From the NCBI GenBank assembly GCA_024640625.1, contig JAHEER010000003.1:1-64000 (forward strand): a stretch of 64,000 bases of DNA. The letters are read 5' to 3'. This document shows, piece after piece, positions 8,264-16,728 of this stretch. Position 1 is the first letter of the stretch; every line of letters starts with the position of its first letter. The DNA is from Desulfobulbaceae bacterium. GTDB taxonomy: Bacteria; Desulfobacterota; Desulfobulbia; Desulfobulbales; Desulfocapsaceae. Below the pieces are notes generated by a model. That model had not been told where the DNA came from and ran no database searches. It was given only the letters and a program-made list of their open reading frames with translations. The translations under genes and the position numbers were made by a program.

Positions 8264-8575
8264 ATAGTTTCCATTCGGAAAGGGCTCTTTGACTTACCTC
8301 AGCGCTGAGCTCAGGATTGTCTCCTCGGACGATCGGTAAGCGTATTAAGCGCTTCGTCTGGCCTCCGCAATGCAGCCCCAGCCACTCTCCCCTGCCTGAA
8401 CGATCGTTATGAACGCTCAGTGATTGTCAGGTAGGATCGTAAAAACCATTATGGTATTGACTTACCCAGGTAAACCACGCACAATGCCACTGCAGGCTGT
8501 GAAACTTTCCCGATCAGCCAATGGTTCACCCAGTAGACGTCTCCCAAGACAATGGGGACAGGAGGAGTAGAGAAG
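8264..8575. other. intergenic region with a HAD-gene remnant and a weak promoter
   Basis: The 312 bases between the DUF1566 gene and the aminotransferase carry no intact gene. The left half holds a decayed minus-strand fragment (listed separately). A possible promoter for the aminotransferase is TTGACT (8457-8462), 17 bases, then CACAAT (8480-8485), a poor -10 box. Just before the start is a strong ribosome-binding site, AGGAGGAG. Confidence 0.4.
8300..8430 (-). pseudogene. decayed fragment similar to the HAD hydrolase gene
   Basis: Bases 8364-8387 match 3299-3322 inside the HAD hydrolase gene in all but two of 24 positions. Read on the minus strand in one frame, the region gives 'EWLGLHCGGQTKRLIRLP', resembling 'DWLRLHCGVEAERIKLVS' of the intact protein. 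There is no start or complete domain, so it looks like the relic of a second, related HAD gene. The evidence is one short alignment made by eye. Confidence 0.35.
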
Positions 8576-9829
8576 ATGATTCCCCCGTTTCAGGTCAGGT
8601 TTGCCGACCGCATGAATCAACTGCCGCCCTATCTGTTCGGCATGATCAACAAGATGAAGATGGAGAAGCGCTGGCAGGGCGACGATGTGATCGACCTGGG
8701 CATGGGCAATCCCATCGATCCCGCTCCCGGCACGGTCACTGAAAAGCTCTGCGAGGTTGCGGCCGATCCCAAAATACATCGCTATCCCGCCATTGCCGGC
8801 GGCATGAAGAACCTCAAAAGGGAAATCGCCATCTATTACAGTCGCAATTATGATGTCGATTTAACAGGAGAAAATGATGTCATCTGCACCATCGGCTCCA
8901 AGGAGGGCATCTCGCACATGTGTCTGGCCCTGCTCGGCCCGGGCGATACGGTGCTGGTGCCGGCTCCGGCCTTTCCGATCCATGTCTATGCGGCGGTCAT
9001 TGCCGGAGCCAATGTGCTGCGCATCCCTCTGGGGGATGAAGATGAGTTTTTGGCTCAGCTGGTGGGCATGTGCCGGTCGCTCTATCCGGGACCGAAGCTG
9101 CTGATGCTCAATTTCCCTCACAATCCCACCGGCACGCTGGCTTCCAGGGAATTGTTCAGCGCCGTCGTCAAATACGCCAAGCAATACGGTTTCATGGTAA
9201 TCAATGACTTTGCCTATGCCAAAATCACCTTCGACGGTTATGTGGCCCCGAGCTTTCTCGAAGTAGAAGGGGGACTCGATGTCGGGGTCGAGTTCGGTTC
9301 GTTCTCCAAATCCTACAATATGGCCGGCTGGCGTCTGGGGTACTGCGTCGGCAACGAGCAGATCATCGATGGTCTGGCCAAGATCAAGGGCTACTATGAC
9401 TACGGCATTTTCTCCGCCATCCAGATCGCCGGCATCGTGGCCATGCGCGACTGCGACGACGATATTGCCGAGCAGGCGGCCGCCTACCAGAAACGCCGGG
9501 ATGTTCTCTGCGACGGTCTGGTCCGCATGGGCTGGGAGGTTACTATACCCAAGGCCGGTATGTTTCTCTGGGTGAAGATACCACCCCCCTACGACCGCTT
9601 GGGTTCGGTGCGGTTTGCCATCGAAATGATGAATCGGGCCAATGTGGCGGTCGCGCCGGGCGCCGGGTTTGGCGAGGAAGGTGACGGCTGGCTGCGGCTG
9701 GCGCTCGTCGAGAACGAAAATCGCATACGTCAGGCGCTCAAGCAGATGCGTCAGAGCCTCAAGGAAATTGATCAGGAGGCCGAGGCCGGCACCTTCAACT
9801 TCGAGGAAGATGCAGCCGATGCCTTCTAA
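8576..9829 (+). CDS. class I/II PLP-dependent aminotransferase (alanine transaminase AlaC type)
   Basis: Fold-type I aminotransferase of 417 residues. Seen are 'IDLGMGNPIDPAPG', 'YPAIAGGMKNLKREIA', the cofactor-contacting 'LNFPHNPTG', 'INDFAYAKI', the PLP-lysine region 'GSFSKSYNMAGWRLGY' and the C-terminal substrate-arginine region 'WLRLALVENENRIRQA'. This combination matches the AlaC/YfdZ group that makes alanine from pyruvate and glutamate, though related members act on aspartate or LL-diaminopimelate. The open frame extends to 8552, but the ATG at 8576 has AGGAGGAG ten bases upstream and begins the conserved 'MIPPFQVRFADRM', so it is chosen. The acidic tail 'EEDAADAF' is typical of this group. 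Confidence 0.92.
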   Translation: MIPPFQVRFADRMNQLPPYLFGMINKMKMEKRWQGDDVIDLGMGNPIDPAPGTVTEKLCEVAADPKIHRYPAIAGGMKNLKREIAIYYSRNYDVDLTGENDVICTIGSKEGISHMCLALLGPGDTVLVPAPAFPIHVYAAVIAGANVLRIPLGDEDEFLAQLVGMCRSLYPGPKLLMLNFPHNPTGTLASRELFSAVVKYAKQYGFMVINDFAYAKITFDGYVAPSFLEVEGGLDVGVEFGSFSKSYNMAGWRLGYCVGNEQIIDGLAKIKGYYDYGIFSAIQIAGIVAMRDCDDDIAEQAAAYQKRRDVLCDGLVRMGWEVTIPKAGMFLWVKIPPPYDRLGSVRFAIEMMNRANVAVAPGAGFGEEGDGWLRLALVENENRIRQALKQMRQSLKEIDQEAEAGTFNFEEDAADAF

Positions 9830-9912
9830 GTGCCAGTGTGTTTCTGCCGCCTCCTCTCTTGCTCCTGAGGCGGTGCCGATAAGGGGGCTTGTTGGGCGAT
9901 CCGGGTTTGGGA

Positions 9913-10554
9913 ATGATCGCGGGCCTTGAAAATCCGCTGGTCTTTCTCGGTGCCGGCATTCTGCTCAATCTTTATCCCGGTCCCGACACCCTCTACATCA
10001 TCGGCCGCAGCCTCGCCCAGGGCCGGGGCGCAGGCGTCTGCGCCGCCCTGGGGATCAGCAGCGGGGCGCTTATCCACACCCTGCTCGGCGCTTTCGGGCT
10101 TTCCGCCCTACTCGCCGCTTCGGCTTCGGCCTTCACCATCATCAAATACCTCGGTGCCGTCTACCTGATTTACCAGGGGCTGCGGCTCATCTTCGACCGA
10201 TCGGCTCCGGCGCGCCCGGGGAGCAACGGAAAGGGTACATCCGGACTGCTGCGCATCTACCGTCAGGGGGTGTTGACCAATGTGCTCAACCCCAAGGTCG
10301 CGATTTTTTTCCTCGCCTTTTTACCCCAGTTCATTTCCGTATCGAGTCCCAACAAGGTTCTCTCTTTCATCCTGCTCGGGCTGATTTTCATCACCACCGG
10401 CACCATCTGGTGCATTATCGTCGCCCTCTTTTCCTCGGCCATCGCTGCCCGGCTGCACGATTCGGGCAGCAACACCAGCCGGTTGAAACAAATAAACGGG
10501 CTTCTGTTCATGCTCCTTGGCCTCAAACTGGCCGCCTCCAAAGTCGATTTATAG
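9913..10554 (+). CDS. LysE/RhtB family amino-acid exporter
   Basis: Inner-membrane exporter of the LysE superfamily, 213 residues with about six transmembrane segments. The family signature 'GILLNLYPGPDTLYIIGRSL' is near the N-terminus, followed by 'GISSGALIHTLLGAFGLSAL', 'IKYLGAVYLIYQGLRLI' and 'GVLTNVLNPKVAIFFLAFLP', all standard. Substrates in this family are amino acids or homoserine lactones; which one is not predictable here. The open frame begins with a TTG at 9889, but the ATG at 9913 gives the usual N-terminus. It follows the aminotransferase by 83 bases, so a shared role in amino-acid balance is possible. A GCTGC-GTA-GCAGC hairpin follows at 10582-10594, without a T-run. Confidence 0.92.
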   Translation: MIAGLENPLVFLGAGILLNLYPGPDTLYIIGRSLAQGRGAGVCAALGISSGALIHTLLGAFGLSALLAASASAFTIIKYLGAVYLIYQGLRLIFDRSAPARPGSNGKGTSGLLRIYRQGVLTNVLNPKVAIFFLAFLPQFISVSSPNKVLSFILLGLIFITTGTIWCIIVALFSSAIAARLHDSGSNTSRLKQINGLLFMLLGLKLAASKVDL

Positions 10555-10613
10555 CGGTTTCCTCCGAGCCGTCGACGGACTGCTGCGTAGCAGCCGCGCG
10601 CACAAAATGTACA

Positions 10614-10657
10614 TTGACATTATCTATTTATTTCATATAATATGTACATGTACATAT
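10614..10657 (+). promoter_or_regulatory. lexA promoter with 18-bp palindromic operator
   Basis: TTGACA (10614-10619) and TATAAT (10636-10641) are 16 bases apart, a near-consensus sigma-70 promoter. A perfect 18-base palindrome, ATATGTACATGTACATAT, covers 10640-10657 and overlaps the -10 box, where a repressor would block RNA polymerase. A half-like copy, ATGTACAT, lies at 10607-10614 overlapping the -35 box. By position this is the operator for the LexA-like protein encoded just downstream, controlling the whole cassette. It differs from the E. coli CTG-N10-CAG box. Confidence 0.8.
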
Positions 10658-10672
10658 ACATGAGGACAACAG

Positions 10673-11314
10673 ATGCTTACTGAAAAACAGCAGGATTTCT
10701 TTGCTTATCTGAAACGGCGGCTGCGGAATGAGGGTCAGTTGCCCAGCCTGCGGCAAGCGGCCAAAGAACTTGCCATCAGCCACAATGCGGTGGCCCAGCT
10801 TCTGGCCCAGCTGGAAAAAAAAGGACTGGTTGCCCGGGAAGGGCGCTACAGCCGGACATTGCGTCTGCTGCCGGAAGATTCCCGGCCGGAGCGTTCGCTG
10901 GGCCGGGAACTGCCGATAATCGGCAGGGTTACTGCCGGGATGCCGATGTACGCCCAGCAGGAGTGGGCCGGCAGCGTGGTGGTCGATGACAAGATGTTCG
11001 GCGGGGAAAGTCTTTTCTGCCTGCGCATCAGCGGCGAATCGATGTGTGGTGCCGGCATCTTCGATGGCGATCTGGCCATTTGTGAACCTCGTCAGTATGC
11101 GGAAAACGGCGAGATCGTCGCAGTTTTGCTGCACCAGGAAGAGGCCACCGTCAAACGCTTTTTCCTGCGCCCGGACTGTATCGAACTGCATCCGGAGAAC
11201 AGCGACTACCCGGTAATGCACTATGGTTTCAGCGAGGTTCTGGTACAGGGCAAAGTCGTCGGTATCGTCAGGGGACCGCATCCCAGTTTTTCTCTGCCGG
11301 ATGGCCGTCAGTAA
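10673..11314 (+). CDS. lexA: LexA-type self-cleaving repressor
   Basis: SOS repressor of 213 residues. The winged-helix DNA-binding domain occupies residues about 1-65 ('LPSLRQAAKELAISHNAVAQ'). The self-cleavage site is Ala88-Gly89 in 'GRVTAGMP'. The S24 peptidase domain has catalytic Ser123 in 'ISGESM' and Lys161 in 'ATVKRF'. On DNA damage, RecA filaments trigger cleavage and derepression. It begins 15 bases after an 18-base palindromic operator and heads a cassette with DUF72, imuB-like and dnaE2 genes, as LexA paralogues controlling damage-inducible mutagenesis cassettes do elsewhere. Whether this is the only LexA of the organism cannot be seen. Confidence 0.93.
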   Translation: MLTEKQQDFFAYLKRRLRNEGQLPSLRQAAKELAISHNAVAQLLAQLEKKGLVAREGRYSRTLRLLPEDSRPERSLGRELPIIGRVTAGMPMYAQQEWAGSVVVDDKMFGGESLFCLRISGESMCGAGIFDGDLAICEPRQYAENGEIVAVLLHQEEATVKRFFLRPDCIELHPENSDYPVMHYGFSEVLVQGKVVGIVRGPHPSFSLPDGRQ

Positions 11315-12176
11315 AAAAATGCAAAGCGACCGTACACCGGGGCCGGCTACGGCCCTGCTCCGGGGGGAACAACCCGGCTCCTCCTGCCTGGTGATGACCG
11401 GTACCAGCGGCTATTCCTATCTGGAATGGGTGGACAGCGGTTTCTATCCACCGGGAACCAAATCGGCGGCCATGCTGGAATTTTATGGCCGCTCTTTTTC
11501 GGTTGTCGAACTCAATTACACCTGGTACCAGATGGCCCGTTCCGATGTCCTTTCCAGAATGCTGGCTGCCGCGCCCGGCCACATCATCTTTGCCGCCAAG
11601 CTGACCCGCACGGTGACCCATGAGCGGGAAGAGGACTGGCGGGAGCAGGTGCAGCGTTACCGTCAGGGAATCTGCGCCCTGGGAAAAAGGCTCGCCGCTA
11701 TCCTGGTGCAGCTGCCGCCCGATTTCGACCGTACCATTGCCAACCGTCGTTTTTTGGCCGAGCTGCTCGATTACCTGCAGGGAATGCCGGTGGCGGTCGA
11801 ATTCCGTCACGCCTCCTGGGCGGTCGATACGGTGTTCGTCGAACTCGAGCGCCGCCAGATTACCCTGGTGAGTGTTGATGAGCCAAATCTACCGGACCTT
11901 TTTCCCCGCCTCGATGTGATCACCAACCCGGCCCTGTTCTATGTGCGTTTCCACGGCAGAAATGAAAAGGGCTGGCAGAACGGAAATATGCAGAAAAAGT
12001 TTGACTACGACTACTCCGAGCAGGAGCTGCACCAGTGGTGCGAGCACGAGCTCGGTTCGCTGTCGCGCCGGGCCCGCAGGGGGATCATCTTTTTCAACAA
12101 CCATGTGCGGGCCCAGGCCCCGCGCAATGCCCTGCTGCTGGATTCTCTGATCAGCAGGAAAGCGGGTCGGGGCTGA
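11301..12176 (+). CDS. DUF72 (YecE-like) protein within SOS cassette
   Basis: DUF72 family protein with a TIM-barrel-like fold; biochemical role unknown. Seen are the family opening 'GTSGYSYLEWVDSGFYP', 'FYGRSFSVVELNYTWY', 'LVQLPPDFDR', 'VAVEFRHASW', 'YVRFHGRN' and the closing 'FFNNHVRAQAPRNALLL'. The ATG at 11301 overlaps the lexA stop by 14 bases; an ATG at 11394 directly before the conserved domain is the alternative, and 11319 a third. The gene ends two bases before the imuB-like start. Here it fills the slot where imuA sits in lexA-imuA-imuB-dnaE2 cassettes, which implies, without proving, a part in damage tolerance. Confidence 0.88.
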   Translation: MAVSKKMQSDRTPGPATALLRGEQPGSSCLVMTGTSGYSYLEWVDSGFYPPGTKSAAMLEFYGRSFSVVELNYTWYQMARSDVLSRMLAAAPGHIIFAAKLTRTVTHEREEDWREQVQRYRQGICALGKRLAAILVQLPPDFDRTIANRRFLAELLDYLQGMPVAVEFRHASWAVDTVFVELERRQITLVSVDEPNLPDLFPRLDVITNPALFYVRFHGRNEKGWQNGNMQKKFDYDYSEQELHQWCEHELGSLSRRARRGIIFFNNHVRAQAPRNALLLDSLISRKAGRG

Positions 12177-12178
12177 CG

Positions 12179-13357
12179 ATGAACCACCACCGTTTTATCC
12201 TGCACCTCAATGTGGCCGATTTTGCCGTGGCCGTCGAACGGGTTGTCGATCTGAGCCTGCGTCAAAAGCCGGTGATCGTCGCCCCTCTCCAGGCGGCCCG
12301 GGCGGCGGTCTACGACATGAGTGAAGAGGCTTACCGGGACGGGGTGCGCAAGGGCATGCTGCTCAACCGGGCTACCCGGATATGCCGCGCGGCCCGGGTG
12401 CTGGCGCCCCGGTTTGACCTGTATCGCAAGGCCATGGCGTCGTTCGTCAACGAGGCCCGGAGTTACAGCCCGGTACTCGAATATGGTGCTGAAGACGGCC
12501 ATCTCTATCTCGATATCACCGGCACTCATCGGCTCTTTGGCACACCCCCCGACGTGGGCTGGCGGCTGCACCGGCAGATCCGTTCCAAGCTCGAAATAGA
12601 TCCGATCTGGAGCCTTGCCGGCAGCAAGCTGGTCTCCAAGATCGGCTCACGCCTGGTCAAGCCGGTGGGTGAATACATCGTCGCCAATGGCGATGAGCAG
12701 CGCTTTCTGGCCCCGCTGCCCCTGCACCTGCTGCCGGGGCTGAAAGGCTTCGAAAGACAGCGGTTGAGCGAATTCAATATTGTCAGAATCGGTGAGTTGG
12801 CAGCGCTCACCAGGATGCAGCTCCACGGGGTGTTCGGCCGCCGCGGCGAGACGCTTTTCGAACTCAGCCGCGGCATCGACGACGGCGCCGTTCGGCCGGA
12901 GGAAGCGCAGCCCCCCCGGGTGGTTCGGGAACATATTTTCAGCAATGACTGTGCCGACCGGACTGTCTTGAAAGGCGTCGTCACAGCCCTGGCGGCTCAG
13001 CTTGGCATGGAGCTCCGCCTTACCAGGATGGCCGTCCGGCGGGTGGGGCTGCAGCTCGACTATACAGACGGCGCCACGATTTCGAGACAGGCCAGTGTCC
13101 GTAAGGGCACAGCCGATGACGACTGCCTGCAGCGCCTGGCTCTGACGGCCCTCGAGCGGGCCTTGACGAGACGGACTCGGGTGCGGAGCTGCCGTCTGAT
13201 CGGCGACCGGCTGCACCCCAGATCTCCACAGCTTCGCCTTTTCAGCGACTCCACCAGCGGCCAGAAGAAAGAGCACCTCCTGGCGGCCATGGACCGCATC
13301 CGTCAGCGGTTCGGCCGGGAGGCCATCCGGCTGGGCAGTCAGCCGGTCCTGCCTTGA
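12179..13357 (+). CDS. imuB: ImuB-like Y-family DNA polymerase homologue, probably catalytically inactive
   Basis: A 392-residue Y-family homologue with palm/finger, thumb ('LPGLKGFERQRLSEFNIVRI', helix-hairpin-helix) and little-finger regions. The first catalytic motif, HxDxDxFFAxVE in DinB, reads 'HLNVADFAVAVE', so the metal-binding Asp is Asn11. The second, SIDE-AYLD in DinB, reads 'EDGHLYLDIT', with Gly-His in place of the Asp-Glu pair. Loss of these carboxylates is the mark of ImuB, the non-catalytic partner that ties DnaE2 to the sliding clamp. A short 'QLRLFSD' near the C-terminus could be a clamp-binding motif. It sits between DUF72 (2-base gap) and dnaE2 (18-base gap). Confidence 0.85.
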   Translation: MNHHRFILHLNVADFAVAVERVVDLSLRQKPVIVAPLQAARAAVYDMSEEAYRDGVRKGMLLNRATRICRAARVLAPRFDLYRKAMASFVNEARSYSPVLEYGAEDGHLYLDITGTHRLFGTPPDVGWRLHRQIRSKLEIDPIWSLAGSKLVSKIGSRLVKPVGEYIVANGDEQRFLAPLPLHLLPGLKGFERQRLSEFNIVRIGELAALTRMQLHGVFGRRGETLFELSRGIDDGAVRPEEAQPPRVVREHIFSNDCADRTVLKGVVTALAAQLGMELRLTRMAVRRVGLQLDYTDGATISRQASVRKGTADDDCLQRLALTALERALTRRTRVRSCRLIGDRLHPRSPQLRLFSDSTSGQKKEHLLAAMDRIRQRFGREAIRLGSQPVLP

Positions 13358-13375
13358 TCCCCCCGGGCAAAGGTC

Positions 13376-16300
13376 ATGATCCCCCTGCGCGTCCGTTCCT
13401 GTTTTTCGCTGCTGCGTGGAACCGCATCGCCCGCATCTCTGTGCCGCCGAGCCGCACGGTTCGGCTACACCGGGCTGGCCCTGACGGACCTGGAAAACCT
13501 GTACGGTCTGTGGTCGTTTCTGGCGGCCTGCGAGCAGGAAAATATCAGGCCGATCATCGGCACGGAGATCGAGACCGATACGGCAGGCCGGCTGGTGCTG
13601 CTGGTGCGCAACGAGACGGGCTACCGCAACCTCTGCAATATAATCAGCCGCAGGAAGCGTAAGGAGAGCCTGAGCGTCACCAGCGAATCGGCGCCTCTTT
13701 TTGAAGGGCTCGTGCTGTTGAGCAGGTCCGAGGCCACGTTAAAGGTATGCCGGGAGCTTGAACTCGAGGCGGCCGCAGACCTCGGTAACCGACCGACGGA
13801 GAGGGGCAGCCGCTTGCGTCGCCTGGCCGCTGACCTTGAAATTCCGGCCGTGCCTGTTCCCGACAGTGACCTTGGCGAGCCCGGAGAGCGGAGCCTGCAC
13901 CTCCTGCTGCGGGCCATCGCCGCTTCAGAAACGCTTGATTCCGCCCTCCGCGGCGCCAGGGACGAGGTGCACTGGCTCCACTCCCCCGAGGTCTACAACA
14001 ACCGTTTTTCCGTCTGGCCCGAAGTGGGGCGGGCCAGCGACGAAATCGCCGAACGCTGCAGCTTCGGCCGGCCGTCCGCCGGCCTGCTGATGCCGCCCTG
14101 GCAGAACCACGGCCGCCAGGCGGCCGGTGTGGTCCTGAGGCAGCAGGCCTACGAGGGTGCCCGGCAGCGCTACGGGGGTACGCTGCCGGTCCAGGTCGTC
14201 GACCGTCTCGACTATGAACTTGGTATCATTGAGGCCATGGGGTTCTCTTCTTATTTCCTGGTGGTACGTGACATCGTTCAGCCGCTGCAGCCGGACGGCA
14301 CCAGAAAAAGCCGCCGCATCTGCGGCCGGGGGTCCGGAGCCGCCTCTCTGGTGGCGTATTGTCTGAACATCACCAATGTCTGCCCGATCCGTTACAATCT
14401 TTACTTCGAACGTTTCCTGAATCCGGGCAGAAGCGACCCGCCGGACATCGACGTCGATTTCGCCTGGGACGAGCGCGACCAGGTACTCGCAGAAGTGCTC
14501 GGGTTCTTCGGTGAGCGGGCGGCGATGGTCTGCAACCACGTCTGTTTCAAGCCGCGCGGGGCCATCCGGGAAACGGCCAAGGCCTTCGGCCTGCCGGGCT
14601 ATGAGATTTCTAGAATGACCAAACGACTGCCCTGGTTCTTCAAACGCAGCGATCTGAGCCTGCAGGAGCAGATCAGCACGCTGCCGGCGCTCAAGGACCA
14701 GGATTTTTCCGGCCCCTGGGCGGAGATCATCGAGCGCGCTTCCGGCCTTATCGGTCTGCCCCGCTACCTTTCGGTTCATCCGGGCGGTGTGGTGATCACC
14801 GAGGGGCCGGTTCAGGACTACGTGCCGGTGGAGCAGGCCCCCAAAGGCGTGCCGATCATTCAATGGGAGAAAGACGGGGCGGAAGAGTCGGGGCTGGTAA
14901 AGATCGATCTGCTCGGCAACCGGAGTCTCGGGGTAATACGGGATGCCATCGGTAATCTAAGAACAAACGGCGCCGATTTCTCCGAACAGGGATGGCACCC
15001 GGAGGATGATCTGCAGACCAAGGCGGCGGTCGGGGCGGGCCGGACCATGGGCTGCTTTTACATCGAGAGTCCGGCCATGCGGCTGCTCCAGAAGAAGGCG
15101 GGAAGCGGTGACTTCGAGCAGCTGGTGATCCAGTCTTCCATCATCCGGCCGGCGGCCAACGAGTTTGTTCGCGAATATGTGAGAAGACTCCACGGGGGCC
15201 GCTGGGAGCCGCTACACCCGGCCCTGGAGGAGGTACTGGACGAAACCTTCGGGCTGATGGTCTACCAGGAGGACGTCTCCAAGGTCGCCGTGGCTCTGGC
15301 CGGGTTCAGCCATAGCGAGGCGGATGGCCTGCGTAAAGTGCTCTCCAAGAAAGACAGGGAATTGCGGCTCAGGGATTACCGGGACAAGTTCTACCGCGGC
15401 TGCAGGGACAACGATATAGAACCGTCCGAGATCGAGCGGATCTGGGCCATGATGATGAGCTTTGACGGTTATTCGTTCTGCAAGCCGCACTCGGCTTCAT
15501 ATGCACGGGTATCGTTTCAGTCGGCCTATCTGAAAACCCATTTTCCGGCTGAATTCATGGCGGCGGTCATCTCCAATCAGGGCGGCTACTACTCGACCTT
15601 TTCCTACGTTTCCGAAGCCAAGCGCATGGGGCTGGTAATCGATCCCCCCGACGTCCAGGTCAGTGAGTTGTCCTGGCGCGGCAAAGGTGCCAGGATCAGG
15701 GTCGGTCTGCAGGCCCTGCACGGCGTGTCACAAGAGACCCGCGAACGCATTCTCAGCTGCCGCAGCAAACAGCCGTTTCGAAGTTTCAGTGATTTTCTGC
15801 AGCGGGTACAGCCCGCGGAGAACGAAATTCAGGTGCTCATCGACAGCGGCGCCATGGACGGTCTTGACAGAAGAGGCAACCGCAGCAGGTTGTTCTGGGA
15901 AGCCGCAGCCCGGGAGGTAAAAACAGGACCTGGTGGTGGCGGTCTGTTCCCGGCGGTGGAGGCCGGTTCCCCGCCCCTCAAAGAGCAAGCGCCGATCGAG
16001 CGTCTACGCCGGGAGTACAGGGCCCTCGGCTTTTTGTGCCGGACTCACCCCGTCAACCTGATCGGCAAAGGTGGCGTACACACGTGCAAAGGAGTCGAAC
16101 TGGCCAACCACGTGGGTCGGCAGGTGAATTTTATCGGCCTGCTGCTCAGCGGTAAGATCGTTTCCACTAAAACGGGCGAAGCCATGGAATTTCTGACTTT
16201 TGAGGACGCAACTGCGATCATCGAAACGACATTCTTTCCGGAGGTATACCGTCGTTATGCCCACCTCCTGTCAGCCCAGAAAGCATATCTCCTCAGGGGC

Positions 16301-16393
16301 CTGGTCGAGGAGGATTTCGGCGCCCTGACGCTTACGGTGGAGAGGGTCAAACTACTCAGCAACACCAGCGAGCTTCACTCAACCGCTGGTTGA
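13376..16393 (+). CDS. dnaE2: error-prone DNA polymerase III alpha subunit DnaE2 (ImuC)
   Basis: Damage-inducible C-family polymerase, 1005 residues, the size of DnaE2 rather than replicative DnaE1. The palm aspartates are intact in 'PDIDVDF' (residues 356-362) and 'SGLVKIDLLGN'. Also seen are 'CGRGSGAASLVAYCL', 'SVHPGGVVI', 'FCKPHSASYA' and a C-terminal OB-like region near 'FIGLLLSGKIVSTKTGEAME'. The N-terminal PHP domain has 'LRVRSCFSLL' where active PHP domains have HxH, so a metal-dependent proofreading site is probably absent, as expected for an error-prone enzyme. It is the last gene of the lexA cassette and follows the imuB-like gene by 18 bases. Confidence 0.93.
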   Translation: MIPLRVRSCFSLLRGTASPASLCRRAARFGYTGLALTDLENLYGLWSFLAACEQENIRPIIGTEIETDTAGRLVLLVRNETGYRNLCNIISRRKRKESLSVTSESAPLFEGLVLLSRSEATLKVCRELELEAAADLGNRPTERGSRLRRLAADLEIPAVPVPDSDLGEPGERSLHLLLRAIAASETLDSALRGARDEVHWLHSPEVYNNRFSVWPEVGRASDEIAERCSFGRPSAGLLMPPWQNHGRQAAGVVLRQQAYEGARQRYGGTLPVQVVDRLDYELGIIEAMGFSSYFLVVRDIVQPLQPDGTRKSRRICGRGSGAASLVAYCLNITNVCPIRYNLYFERFLNPGRSDPPDIDVDFAWDERDQVLAEVLGFFGERAAMVCNHVCFKPRGAIRETAKAFGLPGYEISRMTKRLPWFFKRSDLSLQEQISTLPALKDQDFSGPWAEIIERASGLIGLPRYLSVHPGGVVITEGPVQDYVPVEQAPKGVPIIQWEKDGAEESGLVKIDLLGNRSLGVIRDAIGNLRTNGADFSEQGWHPEDDLQTKAAVGAGRTMGCFYIESPAMRLLQKKAGSGDFEQLVIQSSIIRPAANEFVREYVRRLHGGRWEPLHPALEEVLDETFGLMVYQEDVSKVAVALAGFSHSEADGLRKVLSKKDRELRLRDYRDKFYRGCRDNDIEPSEIERIWAMMMSFDGYSFCKPHSASYARVSFQSAYLKTHFPAEFMAAVISNQGGYYSTFSYVSEAKRMGLVIDPPDVQVSELSWRGKGARIRVGLQALHGVSQETRERILSCRSKQPFRSFSDFLQRVQPAENEIQVLIDSGAMDGLDRRGNRSRLFWEAAAREVKTGPGGGGLFPAVEAGSPPLKEQAPIERLRREYRALGFLCRTHPVNLIGKGGVHTCKGVELANHVGRQVNFIGLLLSGKIVSTKTGEAMEFLTFEDATAIIETTFFPEVYRRYAHLLSAQKAYLLRGLVEEDFGALTLTVERVKLLSNTSELHSTAG

Positions 16394-16728
16394 AGCGGGG
16401 GCTGAATCTGCGGCTCAGATCGGCACGATAGCAGGGGAGTGAGCAGGGCTGGAACGCAGGCACGGTACATTTGTTCAATTACCTGATCTGACTTATAAAG
16501 TGCTCCTGTGAGGAGCTTAGTAGCAGGTGGATTGGTTGTTGTCAAGCGATTTCAGCCGGTGGCACACCGCGAAAACCTTGACAACAGAAGGTTTGGCGTC
16601 TTGTAGATTGACCTTGACGCTGTGATTGTGGTATACCAGAAATAATATGGTATTGTGAATAATCGCTTGTTTTTCTGGACTGTTATCACAGATAGGCAGG
16701 CACAATCAGTTCTCCGGGGATGATCGCC
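16394..16728. other. intergenic region after dnaE2 with hairpin and operator-like palindrome
   Basis: No gene is seen. A perfect hairpin, GCTCCT-GTG-AGGAGC (16502-16516), follows the mutagenesis cassette but lacks a T-run, so it is at best a weak terminator. TTGACC (16608-16613) is 18 bases from TATACC (16632-16637), a possible promoter for the acyl-CoA synthetase, and the latter lies in a 10-base palindrome TGGTATACCA (16629-16638). A regulator controlling fatty-acid use could bind there, but none is identified. Confidence 0.4.
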
